DNA of 7,298 nucleotides, from the NCBI GenBank assembly GCA_003512825.1, contig DOOI01000030.1, positions 1-7,298 of the forward strand, read 5' to 3'. Each line of letters opens with the position of its first letter. Within the stretch, counting starts at the first letter, position 1. Both the position numbers and the translations under genes were made by a program. Origin of the DNA: Paracoccaceae bacterium (GTDB taxonomy: Bacteria; Pseudomonadota; Alphaproteobacteria; Rhodobacterales; Rhodobacteraceae). Positions 1 to 6,717 of this stretch are shown in pieces. The notes under the pieces are model-generated. The model saw only the letters and a program-made list of their open reading frames with translations. It made no database searches and was not told the DNA's origin.

Positions 1-55
1 CTGCGCGCGGGCTGTCCTGACCAAGAGGACCGCCTGCGGTGTGTTGGCCGAGAGA

Positions 56-99
56 GGGGGCTCTGCCCCCCGGCTTCGCCGCCCCCCGGGATATTTTTT
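56..99 (+). terminator. GC-rich double hairpin with T-run, rho-independent terminator-like
   Basis: GGGGGC (56-61) pairs with GCCCCC (65-70), followed by a small CGGC/GCCG hairpin (71-81), a C-rich tract able to pair alternatively with the first G-run, and then ATATTTTTT to position 99. The T-run is on the plus strand, so it would terminate a transcript entering from the left, convergent with the ligase. It resembles the GC-rich terminator repeats frequent in Rhodobacterales (recalled, not searched). On the minus strand the hairpin remains but there is no T-run, so efficient termination of the ligase transcript here is uncertain. Confidence 0.5.
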
Positions 100-111
100 G
101 CAATGAGACCT

Positions 112-138
112 CATAGGGTTATTCGAGCATGCCCTATG
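112..138 (-). repeat. Inverted repeat across the ligase stop codon
   Basis: A perfect 7-bp stem, CATAGGG (112-118) with CCCTATG (132-138), encloses 13 bases and includes the ligase stop codon. In the ligase transcript it would form a hairpin at the end of the coding region, but no U-run follows on that strand, so it is at best a 3'-end stabiliser or weak pause site. Confidence 0.35.
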
Positions 139-1666
139 CCTCTGATCGAAGTTCGCGTTTGAGGATTTTGCCTATTTCGGAACGCGGCAAGTCGTTGCGG
201 AGGCGCACTTCGGCAAGGCGTTGCGCTTTGCCAAGGCGGGCATTGGCCAGTTGACGGATTTCTTCTGCCTGGCGCGTTCCAGCGTTTGAGTGGAGCACGA
301 CAAAGGCCAATGGAGTTTCCCCCCATTCCTCGGAGGGCACTCCAATGACTGCGGCGTCTACCACGTCAGGAAGGCTGAGGAGGATTCTTTCAATATCATC
401 AGCATAGACGTTAAAGCCTCCGGTGATGATCACGTCTTTTTTGCGGTCAGAGAGAATGAGAAAACCATCTTCGTCGAAGCGGCCAATGTCACCGGACCTG
501 AAAAAGACTGTGCCATCGGGTGCGTACCAGAGGCTATCGCGGGTTTGCTCGGGACGGCGCCAATAGCCAGCCATCATGGCCGGGCCGCGTCCGATGATTT
601 CACCCGGCTCTCCTGTCGGGACAGGGTCGCCGTTCTCATTGAGGATCCGGATTTCCACTCCCGGCGCCGGACGGCCCACGGTGTGGAGTTTTTCAGGATA
701 TTCATCCGCGACCAAGATACAAACGCCTCCGCCTTCGGTCAGCCCGTAGACTTCCATCAGCTTGCCCGGCATGCGTGCCAGCACTTCGCGTTTGACGCTG
801 TCGCGCAATGGGGCGGAGGTGCAGAACTTTCGCTGAAGATGGCTCAGGTCGGTTTCAGCAAAGGCAGGATGATCGAGCAGGCGACGGAAGAGCACAGGCA
901 CCAGCATTGTATGGGTGACGGCTTCTCTTTCAGCCAGTTCGAGCCAAGTTTTCGCATCGAATTTGGCCATCAAGATCGCCGTTGAGCCGCCTGCCAAAGT
1001 GGGCAGGAAGGAAACAAGGGTGGTGTTTGAGCACAAAGGCGTGCTCAAGAGCGTGCGCGCTTCCGCATCGTAGCCATTGGGTGTGATGCGATCCATCTGG
1101 GCAGCACGCATGGCATGGCTGTGCAAGATGCCTTTGGGCACACCTGTGGTGCCGGAAGAATAGATAATATTGAACCCATCCTCCATTTCGACGGCGACAT
1201 TGGGATCGAGATCGGGTTGTTTCTCACATAGGGACTGCCATTCCTGGCCTTCTGGATCAAAGACACGGGGCGCGCGTGCGACGGCCTGCGCGCCAAGTTC
1301 GGCATAGCTTGACGCCAGAAAGAAGACCTCGGCTTCGCAATCGGTGAGCATTCCGGCCAAGGCTTCGGGTGAGGCCATGGAAGACAACGGCACCGCAATG
1401 GCACCGGCTTTGAGCGTTGCAATGAAGAGTTCAGCCATTGCAACCGAATTGGGCGACAGCATCGCCACGCGGCTACCCTTTTTCACACCCAAAGCCATGA
1501 GCGCTTGAGCGGCTTGGTTGGTGCAGGTCGAAAAATCACGCCATGAGCGGCGTGTCGTGCCGCAAATCACGGCATCGCGCGTGGGGTGCATAGGCGCACG
1601 GGCGCGGATCATATCGATCACAGTTTGGGTAAGCGGGGCAGCAGGCAAGGCAGGTATGATTTTCAT
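134..1666 (-). CDS. AMP-dependent acyl-CoA synthetase/ligase (class I adenylate-forming enzyme)
   Basis: Activates a carboxylic acid with ATP to an acyl-adenylate and then transfers it to CoA; cytoplasmic. At 510 residues it fits the medium/long-chain and aryl acid CoA ligases, not acetyl-CoA synthetase, which is longer. The adenylation-core motifs are complete: the P-loop YSSGTTGVPKG (169-179), EVYGLTEGG (305-313), RSGDIGRFDEDGF (390-402), the hinge region SDRKKDVIITGGFNVY (406-421) and the C-terminal catalytic Lys500 in SEIGKILKR. After the hinge, ADDIE replaces the more usual P-x-E-V/I-E. The ATG at 1666 is preceded by AGAGG six bases away. It is separated from the operon upstream by 107 bases containing a putative operator, so it probably has its own control. 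It may activate the acid produced by the aldehyde dehydrogenase, but the acid substrate is unknown. Confidence 0.93.
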   Translation of the reverse strand: MKIIPALPAAPLTQTVIDMIRARAPMHPTRDAVICGTTRRSWRDFSTCTNQAAQALMALGVKKGSRVAMLSPNSVAMAELFIATLKAGAIAVPLSSMASPEALAGMLTDCEAEVFFLASSYAELGAQAVARAPRVFDPEGQEWQSLCEKQPDLDPNVAVEMEDGFNIIYSSGTTGVPKGILHSHAMRAAQMDRITPNGYDAEARTLLSTPLCSNTTLVSFLPTLAGGSTAILMAKFDAKTWLELAEREAVTHTMLVPVLFRRLLDHPAFAETDLSHLQRKFCTSAPLRDSVKREVLARMPGKLMEVYGLTEGGGVCILVADEYPEKLHTVGRPAPGVEIRILNENGDPVPTGEPGEIIGRGPAMMAGYWRRPEQTRDSLWYAPDGTVFFRSGDIGRFDEDGFLILSDRKKDVIITGGFNVYADDIERILLSLPDVVDAAVIGVPSEEWGETPLAFVVLHSNAGTRQAEEIRQLANARLGKAQRLAEVRLRNDLPRSEIGKILKRELRSEA

Positions 1667-1688
1667 CGGTCGCCTCTTCGCTTGAGCC

Positions 1689-1704
1689 CGGTTATTTCCA
1701 ACCG
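1689..1704 (-). repeat. Short inverted repeat in the ligase leader
   Basis: A 5-bp stem, CGGTT paired with AACCG around a 6-base loop, lies between the putative operator and the ligase ribosome binding site. It could form a weak hairpin in the leader transcript or be chance. No further function is visible. Confidence 0.2.
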
Positions 1705-1714
1705 CATGGTCAGA

Positions 1715-1759
1715 TTTGCGTCATGACGCAAACCATACGCCAAACATACGCAAATCATA
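1715..1759 (-). promoter_or_regulatory. Putative operator: 18-bp palindrome joined to three tandem 11-bp repeats
   Basis: Positions 1715-1732 read TTTGCGTCATGACGCAAA, a perfect palindrome centred about 57 bases upstream of the ligase ATG. Directly adjoining and sharing six bases with it are three contiguous minus-strand 11-mers: TATGATTTGCG (1749-1759), TATGTTTGGCG (1738-1748) and TATGGTTTGCG (1727-1737), identical at 9 to 10 of 11 positions pairwise. The TTTGCG half-site therefore recurs at helical-turn spacing. The block fills most of the gap between the Tm-1-like stop and the ligase start, so it probably binds a regulator that controls the ligase. I could not pick out a convincing -35/-10 pair, and the palindrome does not match an operator type I can name. 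Confidence 0.6.
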
Positions 1760-1773
1760 CCTTGGGAAAACGC

Positions 1774-3015
1774 CTATTTTGCGCCTTTGGGCACCACGCC
1801 TGACGAGACCCATGCATCAAATTGTGTGAGTACCGCGGCCACGAAAGGCGCGTCGTTGATATGGCAATCGAGGGTTTCAAGCGAGATATTCGCCGGGGCC
1901 TCCTTTTGAAACTCCGTGCAAAACGCCGCAAGCCCTTCCGCATCATGCAAGGGGCCGCCTTCACGATCCCATTCATTGCAACCCTTTGTTGGTAAGAGAA
2001 AATGCACTGGTCCTTGGGCTGTTTTCAACTTCCTCGCCAGCTCTGCGGCGACTGCGCGGCGCTCTGTTGGCGTCAGCACAACAGAGGTGAGCAAGCGATT
2101 ATGAGCATGTGCCGGACGATCCGCCAAATGCGGCGGGATGGCTTGCCAGCCAATCAGGTCCACCAGATCATAGCAGGCGGGCGCCACGAGTTGTGGAATC
2201 CCATTTTTCCCAGCGTTTTCAAGTCGATCCGCCCCCGCAGAAATGCCTGACCCCATCATGAAATTCACCACTTCCTGCGGAGCAAAATCCATCACACATA
2301 CAAACGCCCCTTCCGCAGCAAGCGCCTCAAAGGCACGCCCGCCCATACCCGTGGCGTGGAACACAGCCACCTCATAGCCGCGTTCTTCCAAAGCAGGCTT
2401 TAAATGCACCATGTAGCGCAGGATCGTCTTGCCAAAACTTGTCATACCAATCAGAGGCTTATCCCGTTTGGGCGCCTCTACGGCACGCGCTGCGCCCAAT
2501 ACGGCGCCCGCCGCTTGGCTCAGAGAGGACTTACAGACCGAATTGAGCCCATAAAGACCGCCCGCCCAAAGGATCATTTGAATATCCGCGGCCAAACGCT
2601 CGGGCGGCAACATCGCGGAAAAGCTCACCGTCGAGACCACATATTTGGGCACACCCAAGGGAAGTGCGGCGCAAACATCAAGCCCCAGATCTGTTCCCAT
2701 CGTGCCGCCAAGAACAATCACTCCGTCGATCTTGCCATCTTTCCAGAGCCTTAGCGCCTCGCTCGCGGCTCCACGTGCCATGATTTGCATCGCGGTATTC
2801 TCGTCATCGGCCGCAATCGCTTGGGCAATCGAGGCACCTGCAGCAGCCGCAACATTATGTTTGGAGATGTCGCAGGCCGCCTTGGGGTCGCCCAAAACGC
2901 TGACGTCCATGCTGACCACCCGCCCCCCTTGGCCACGGATACACTGAGCAAGGTAATTCAGCTCGTCGTCTTTGGTGTCATAGGTGCCGACCACCAAAAT
3001 TGCCTTTTCAATCAT
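1774..3015 (-). CDS. Tm-1-like ATP-binding domain protein (UPF0261 family)
   Basis: 413 residues, full length for bacterial UPF0261 proteins, which match the N-terminal region of tomato Tm-1, an inhibitor of tobamovirus RNA replication. Family signatures visible are GTYDTKDDEL (10-19), GGTMGT (103-108), MTSFGKT (191-197), FHATGMGGRAFE (219-230), GADRLENA (261-268) and a C-terminal HINDAPF (386-392). The biochemical role in bacteria is not established; nucleotide binding is expected from plant Tm-1 work. Many bacterial homologues sit beside a gene for the TIM-barrel second half of Tm-1 (phosphoenolpyruvate hydrolase-like family); none is present in this window. Its ATG lies in an ATGA overlap with the kinase stop and follows a strong GGAGGG, so it is co-translated with the operon and is probably a metabolic enzyme of this pathway rather than an antiviral factor (inference). 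Confidence 0.92.
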   Translation of the reverse strand: MIEKAILVVGTYDTKDDELNYLAQCIRGQGGRVVSMDVSVLGDPKAACDISKHNVAAAAGASIAQAIAADDENTAMQIMARGAASEALRLWKDGKIDGVIVLGGTMGTDLGLDVCAALPLGVPKYVVSTVSFSAMLPPERLAADIQMILWAGGLYGLNSVCKSSLSQAAGAVLGAARAVEAPKRDKPLIGMTSFGKTILRYMVHLKPALEERGYEVAVFHATGMGGRAFEALAAEGAFVCVMDFAPQEVVNFMMGSGISAGADRLENAGKNGIPQLVAPACYDLVDLIGWQAIPPHLADRPAHAHNRLLTSVVLTPTERRAVAAELARKLKTAQGPVHFLLPTKGCNEWDREGGPLHDAEGLAAFCTEFQKEAPANISLETLDCHINDAPFVAAVLTQFDAWVSSGVVPKGAK

Positions 3016-3950
3016 GTGCTTCCCTCCAAATAGGCCCGCGCCAGGGGCAGGGCTTGGGCGATAGCGCGAGCTGATCGCTCTGCGCCGCCAGGTTCATGCA
3101 GGCGTGCAATGATCCAACCCGGATAGGTCAAGGACCGCAGCATTAAGAAGAGATCAAGGCTTTGCGCGTCAATGTGACGGCGCGGGCTATAGCCGTCGAG
3201 CAACGCGGTACGCAATTCGACATAGTCCGGCGCAGCAATCTGACGGAAAAGAAACGTCGCCACATCAAAATCGCGGTAGCCAAAGCCGCCATCGTCAAAA
3301 TCGATCAACGAAAGTCGCCCCTCGTGCAGCATCAGGTTTTCCGTGATCGCATCTGCATGGATCAGTCCAAAATCCGGGGCTTGCAAAGCTGCCAGATCAA
3401 GACGGGCCTGATCACGTGCCGCGAGGAAAAGGGCGGTTTCTGAGGCGGTCAGATCAGGATGCAGCCAAAAGCGGTCCCAAAGGGGCTGGTCACCAACCAG
3501 ACCCGCCGCATCCCAGCGGGGCCGAGTAAAGCCAGCGTCAGGCACCCATGCATCCGAAATGTCATGTAGCTGTGCCAGCAAACCACCCAATTGATGCACT
3601 AACGCACCTCGATCACGCACCCCATCAAGCGCGCCTTGCTTGCCCAACATCTGCCCCGGCAACCACGTCAGCACATCAACCTGGACCCCTTCTACCCGCT
3701 CCACCAACAGGCCCGAACGCGACGGTATCGGGCGCGGCACTTGCATGCCCTGCGCCTCCAATGCGGCCATCCATCGCAGCTCCGACACCAATTGCGCGTC
3801 TGATCGGTAGCCCTCTCGATGAAGCCGCAATGCGTATCCCGCGTCATGGTCAACGTGATAGACGCTATTCTCTCGCCGCGCGGCCAACTGCACACGGTGC
3901 TCGGGCAATCCCCAAAGACGCGCCGCAGCTTTTGCAACCGCCTCGCTCAT
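3012..3950 (-). CDS. APH-fold small-molecule phosphotransferase (hydroxylysine-kinase-like candidate)
   Basis: Cytoplasmic kinase of the aminoglycoside phosphotransferase/choline kinase superfamily, 312 residues. Visible parts are an N-lobe strand with YALRLHR (39-45; Arg42 sits where the nucleotide-binding Lys/Arg lies), a helix-C Glu in SELRW (56-60), a hinge around WLPGQ (96-100), the catalytic-loop motif HADAITEN with Asp200 and Asn205 (a variant of HGDxxxxN), and the metal-binding Asp217 in LIDFDDGGFG. The fold and catalytic residues are intact, so it should transfer phosphate from a nucleotide to a hydroxyl group. Substrates in this superfamily vary widely (homoserine, choline, hydroxylysine, antibiotics). 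The ATGA overlap with the upstream PLP enzyme gene and another ATGA with the downstream gene favour a metabolic role, making the O-phosphate that the PLP enzyme would cleave. Antibiotic resistance is unlikely in this setting. Confidence 0.9.
   Translation of the reverse strand: MSEAVAKAAARLWGLPEHRVQLAARRENSVYHVDHDAGYALRLHREGYRSDAQLVSELRWMAALEAQGMQVPRPIPSRSGLLVERVEGVQVDVLTWLPGQMLGKQGALDGVRDRGALVHQLGGLLAQLHDISDAWVPDAGFTRPRWDAAGLVGDQPLWDRFWLHPDLTASETALFLAARDQARLDLAALQAPDFGLIHADAITENLMLHEGRLSLIDFDDGGFGYRDFDVATFLFRQIAAPDYVELRTALLDGYSPRRHIDAQSLDLFLMLRSLTYPGWIIARLHEPGGAERSARAIAQALPLARAYLEGST
3022..3027 (-). promoter_or_regulatory. Strong Shine-Dalgarno site for the Tm-1-like gene
   Basis: On the minus strand GGAGGG ends 6 bases before the ATG at 3015. 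It is embedded in the last codons of the kinase gene. It is the strongest ribosome binding site among the junctions and fixes the start of the Tm-1-like gene, suggesting this product is made efficiently relative to the genes upstream. Confidence 0.75.
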
Positions 3951-5233
3951 ATCAGCGGGGTTTCCGCCAAAACGATGTCGAGGGTCTCGATCACCTGATC
4001 GACATGAGCGCGCGAAAACACCATTGGCGGGCGCATTTTTAACACGTTGTAGTGCCGTCCAAGAAAATTCAGCAAAACACCGCGCTGCCGCATGCCATTG
4101 GCAATTTTCTTGGTATACGCGGTGGCAGGGGTTTTCTGTTGGCGGTCTGTCACCAGCTCGATCCCGAAAAACAGCCCCGATCCCCGCACGTCACCAATCG
4201 CCTCATGTCGTGAGGCCAATTCCTTTAGGCCGTTCTTCGCATAGGCCCCAACGTCTGCTGCATTCGCCTGCAACCTCTCTTCAAGCACCACGTTCAATGT
4301 GGCCATAGCCGCCGCACAAGAGACCGGGTTTCCTCCGAACGTATTGAAATATCGAAAGTTGTTTCTGAACTCATACATCGTTTCGCGTGGCGCAATCACT
4401 GCGGCCACCGGATGCCCATTCGCCATCGGTTTACCGATAGTGATGATATCCGGCAGAAACCCCAGCTTTTCATAGCCCCAAAAATCAGTGCCCAAACGCC
4501 CAAACCCGGGCTGCACCTCATCGGCAATGATCACCCCACCAGCCTTGTGGACCACTGCCACAGTCGGATCGAGCCATCCTTTGGGCAGATCCGGAAAACC
4601 CTCATTGGCAAAGAAGGCACACAGCATCAGCGCCGAAAACCCATGTCCTCGCTCTTCCAAAACAGCGATCTGCCGTTCCACTTCGGCCGCAAAGGCCAAT
4701 GCATGGGGCAATCCAGCGTCACCACCCAAGGGGCGGTAGCTATCGGGTGCAGGCACGAAGGCCACGTTATCCCAATATCCACCGGGCGGAGGGTTGGATC
4801 GTGACAGTTGGTGTACGGCTGTTGTGTTGCCATGATAGGTATGATCGGTCGCGATCACCCCTGTTTTTTTGGTCAATGCCTGGGCCATCCGTAGCGCCAC
4901 ATCATTGGCCTCAGACCCCGTGCAGCACATCAAGGCGGTGTCAAACTTTGGCGCAAATTGCGCGGTCAGTTTCTCGACATAGTCTAAAATCCCCTCATGG
5001 AGGTAGCGCGTATGCGTGTTCAGCGTCGCGGCCTGTTCGCAAATCGCCTGTACCACCTTGGGGTGGCAATGGCCAACGTGTGGTACGTTATTATAGCAAT
5101 CCAGATACTTGCGCCCGTCAGCATCCCATAGCCATACGCCCGCGCCGCGCACCAGATGCACAGGCTCTTCGTAGAATGTGGACATATTGGGCCCCAAAAG
5201 GCGGGCGCGGCGGTCGAGGAGGCTTTCACTCAT
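3947..5233 (-). CDS. Class III aminotransferase-fold PLP enzyme, AGXT2L/phospho-lyase-like
   Basis: PLP-dependent fold-type I enzyme, 428 residues from the chosen start. PLP residues seen are GSEAND (106-111), the Tyr-His of TYHG (133-134), Asp238 in IADEVQPGFGR and the Schiff-base Lys268 in TIGKPMANGHP; NTFGGNP (297-303) follows. From memory of the family, NNVPHVGHCHP, GKPMxNGHP and FNTFGGNPVSC closely match the human ethanolamine-phosphate and phosphohydroxylysine phospho-lyases (ETNPPL, PHYKPL), which release phosphate, ammonia and an aldehyde rather than transaminating. The coupled kinase gene and aldehyde dehydrogenase support that activity, but an ordinary omega-aminotransferase is possible. 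Near residues 203-212 the usual Glu-containing E-P/S-x-Q-x-x-G-G segment is replaced by LCAFFANEGF. An upstream TTG at 5245 is in frame, but the ATG at 5233 gives a 4-base ATGA overlap with the dehydrogenase stop and has TTGGA about 7 bases before it, so I chose it. Confidence 0.9.
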   Translation of the reverse strand: MSESLLDRRARLLGPNMSTFYEEPVHLVRGAGVWLWDADGRKYLDCYNNVPHVGHCHPKVVQAICEQAATLNTHTRYLHEGILDYVEKLTAQFAPKFDTALMCCTGSEANDVALRMAQALTKKTGVIATDHTYHGNTTAVHQLSRSNPPPGGYWDNVAFVPAPDSYRPLGGDAGLPHALAFAAEVERQIAVLEERGHGFSALMLCAFFANEGFPDLPKGWLDPTVAVVHKAGGVIIADEVQPGFGRLGTDFWGYEKLGFLPDIITIGKPMANGHPVAAVIAPRETMYEFRNNFRYFNTFGGNPVSCAAAMATLNVVLEERLQANAADVGAYAKNGLKELASRHEAIGDVRGSGLFFGIELVTDRQQKTPATAYTKKIANGMRQRGVLLNFLGRHYNVLKMRPPMVFSRAHVDQVIETLDIVLAETPLI

Positions 5234-6717
5234 AGTTGTATCCAAGCGGTCTTGAGGTCATGATATTTATCGAAGGCATGCAACGACTTGTCGTGACCAT
5301 TGCCCGATTGCTTGACCCCGCCAAGGGGTACTGTGTTGTCAGCGCCACCATAGGTGTTCACATGCACAACCCCTGCCCGAATACCCGCAACCATGCGGTG
5401 CGCCCGCGATAAGTTGTTGGTCCAGACACCGGCCGCCAATCCAAACTCCGTAGCATTGGCCAAACGGAGCGCCTGTGCCTCGTCATCAAACGCACTCACC
5501 GCCAGCACAGGGCCAAAGACCTCTTCACGAAACAGCCGGTTTTCCGGGCGCACGTCGGTCACGATCGTCGGCGCCATGTAATATCCGCCGGTCTCTTCCA
5601 AGATCCGCTGACCGCCCAAGGCAATCGTATTTCCCTCAGTTTTTGCGTCCTCAATGAACCCAAGGTTTCCCTGTAGTTGCGCCTCGGAATTGATTGCACC
5701 AATATGAGAGTCCAAGGCTAAAGGATCGCCCACCTTGAGCTTTTGAGCCTCCTCAGAAAGCAGATCAACAAACACGTCATGCACCGATCGCTCGATCAAT
5801 AGCCGTGATCCTGCAACGCAAACCTGCCCCGAATTACGGAAGATACCAGCCGCCGAAACCTTTGCGGCCTGTCGCAGATCAGGTGCGTCCGCAAAAATGA
5901 TGTTGGGCGATTTCCCCCCCAGCTCAAGATAGACCCGCTTTAGATTAGATTGCGCCGCATAATTCAAAAGCCGCCGCCCCGTCGCACCAGAGCCTGTGAA
6001 AACGAGCACATCCACATCATGCGACAAAGCCAAGGCTTCCCCTGTCACTCGACCCGGGCCTGTGACGACATTGAACACACCCGGCGGCACCCCGCACTCA
6101 AGGCAAATCTCGGCCAAGCGCAACAATGACAGCGAAGCGGTTTCAGCAGGTTTCAACACGACAGAATTTCCCGCAGCCAGCGCTGGTGCGATCTTCCATG
6201 CGCCAATCATCAAAGGGAAATTCCAAGGTACAATTGCCCCAACCACACCCACTGGCTCGCGATGGATCAGTCCCAAAATATCCGGTGATGTCGGCGCAAT
6301 TTCCCCATAAAGCTTGTCGATCGCCTCCGCATAATAGCGAAACGTTCCGGCGGCGGAGCCTGCTTCTGCTTTCAACGCCATGTTGAATTCGGTGCCATTG
6401 TCGCGCACACCCAATACCGTCAAGGCCACAGCCTCTGCGTCAATCCGGTCCGCGATTTTGTGCAACACCTTTTTTCGGGCTGCAGGTGCCAAACGGGCCC
6501 AGCGCCCGTCGTCATAAGCCGCCCGCGCTCCTCGGCAGGCGCGTGCCACGTCATTGGCTGAGGCCGCCGCAAGCGTGGTTAACCGCGAACCATCAATCGG
6601 CGAAAGCACGTCTGCCTCGCCGCCTTCACCGATGCTCCACTCTCCATCAATCAGAAGCTTTTGTGGGGCCACTGGAAGGGCGCGCAGCCCGTTGATTTGA
6701 GCCTGATCAAGTGTCAT
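5230..6717 (-). CDS. NAD(P)-dependent aldehyde dehydrogenase, PuuC-like
   Basis: Cytoplasmic enzyme that oxidises an aldehyde to its carboxylic acid with NAD(P)+. At 495 residues it is full length for the ALDH superfamily. All the key parts are visible: the IVPWNFP motif near 162-168 with the oxyanion Asn166, Lys189 in VLKP for cofactor binding, the FTGS turn at 240-243, the general-base Glu265 in LELGGKS, the nucleophile Cys300 in GQVC, and Glu399 in EVFGP. The overall pattern, including RYYAEAIDKLYGE, NLSRAHRM, KQSGNG-DKSLHA and a C-terminus ending LKTAWIQL, is strongly reminiscent of E. coli PuuC, which oxidises gamma-glutamyl-gamma-aminobutyraldehyde, so an amino-aldehyde substrate is plausible (inference). 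The ATG at 6717 overlaps the permease stop by 11 bases. The gene's own stop overlaps the PLP-enzyme start, placing it where it could consume that enzyme's product. Betaine or succinate semialdehyde dehydrogenase activity cannot be excluded. Confidence 0.95.
   Translation of the reverse strand: MTLDQAQINGLRALPVAPQKLLIDGEWSIGEGGEADVLSPIDGSRLTTLAAASANDVARACRGARAAYDDGRWARLAPAARKKVLHKIADRIDAEAVALTVLGVRDNGTEFNMALKAEAGSAAGTFRYYAEAIDKLYGEIAPTSPDILGLIHREPVGVVGAIVPWNFPLMIGAWKIAPALAAGNSVVLKPAETASLSLLRLAEICLECGVPPGVFNVVTGPGRVTGEALALSHDVDVLVFTGSGATGRRLLNYAAQSNLKRVYLELGGKSPNIIFADAPDLRQAAKVSAAGIFRNSGQVCVAGSRLLIERSVHDVFVDLLSEEAQKLKVGDPLALDSHIGAINSEAQLQGNLGFIEDAKTEGNTIALGGQRILEETGGYYMAPTIVTDVRPENRLFREEVFGPVLAVSAFDDEAQALRLANATEFGLAAGVWTNNLSRAHRMVAGIRAGVVHVNTYGGADNTVPLGGVKQSGNGHDKSLHAFDKYHDLKTAWIQL

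Noticed and set aside
1..20. Possible end of a plus-strand gene, with TGA at 18-20 just before the terminator-like hairpin
   Set aside because: Only six codons are visible, too few to support a gene, although the hairpin orientation fits.
290..985. Plus-strand open frame of 231 codons opposite the CoA ligase
   Set aside because: It lies entirely antisense to a gene with complete adenylate-forming motifs, and its translation shows no recognisable domain; it is a by-product of GC-rich codon use.
1727..1759. CRISPR-like reading of the 11-bp repeats
   Set aside because: The repeats are contiguous with no spacers and far too short; an operator array is a better fit.
1774..3015. Antiviral defence role suggested by the name Tm-1
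   Set aside because: The antiviral activity is known for the plant protein; here the gene is locked into a metabolic operon with no other defence-type genes.
3012..3950. Aminoglycoside resistance gene
   Set aside because: The fold is shared, but the tight coupling to catabolic enzymes and the absence of mobile elements argue for a metabolic kinase.
3548..4042. Plus-strand open frame of 164 codons spanning the kinase/PLP enzyme junction
   Set aside because: Low-complexity Pro/Ala-rich translation antisense to two overlapping real genes.
4699..5235. Plus-strand open frame of 178 codons opposite the PLP enzyme
   Set aside because: Antisense to a well-supported enzyme gene, Arg/Pro/Ser-rich composition with no family resemblance.
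5234..5245. TTG start for the PLP enzyme, 12 bases upstream of the chosen ATG
   Set aside because: No ribosome binding site at a good distance, and the ATG gives the same ATGA overlap seen at the next two junctions.
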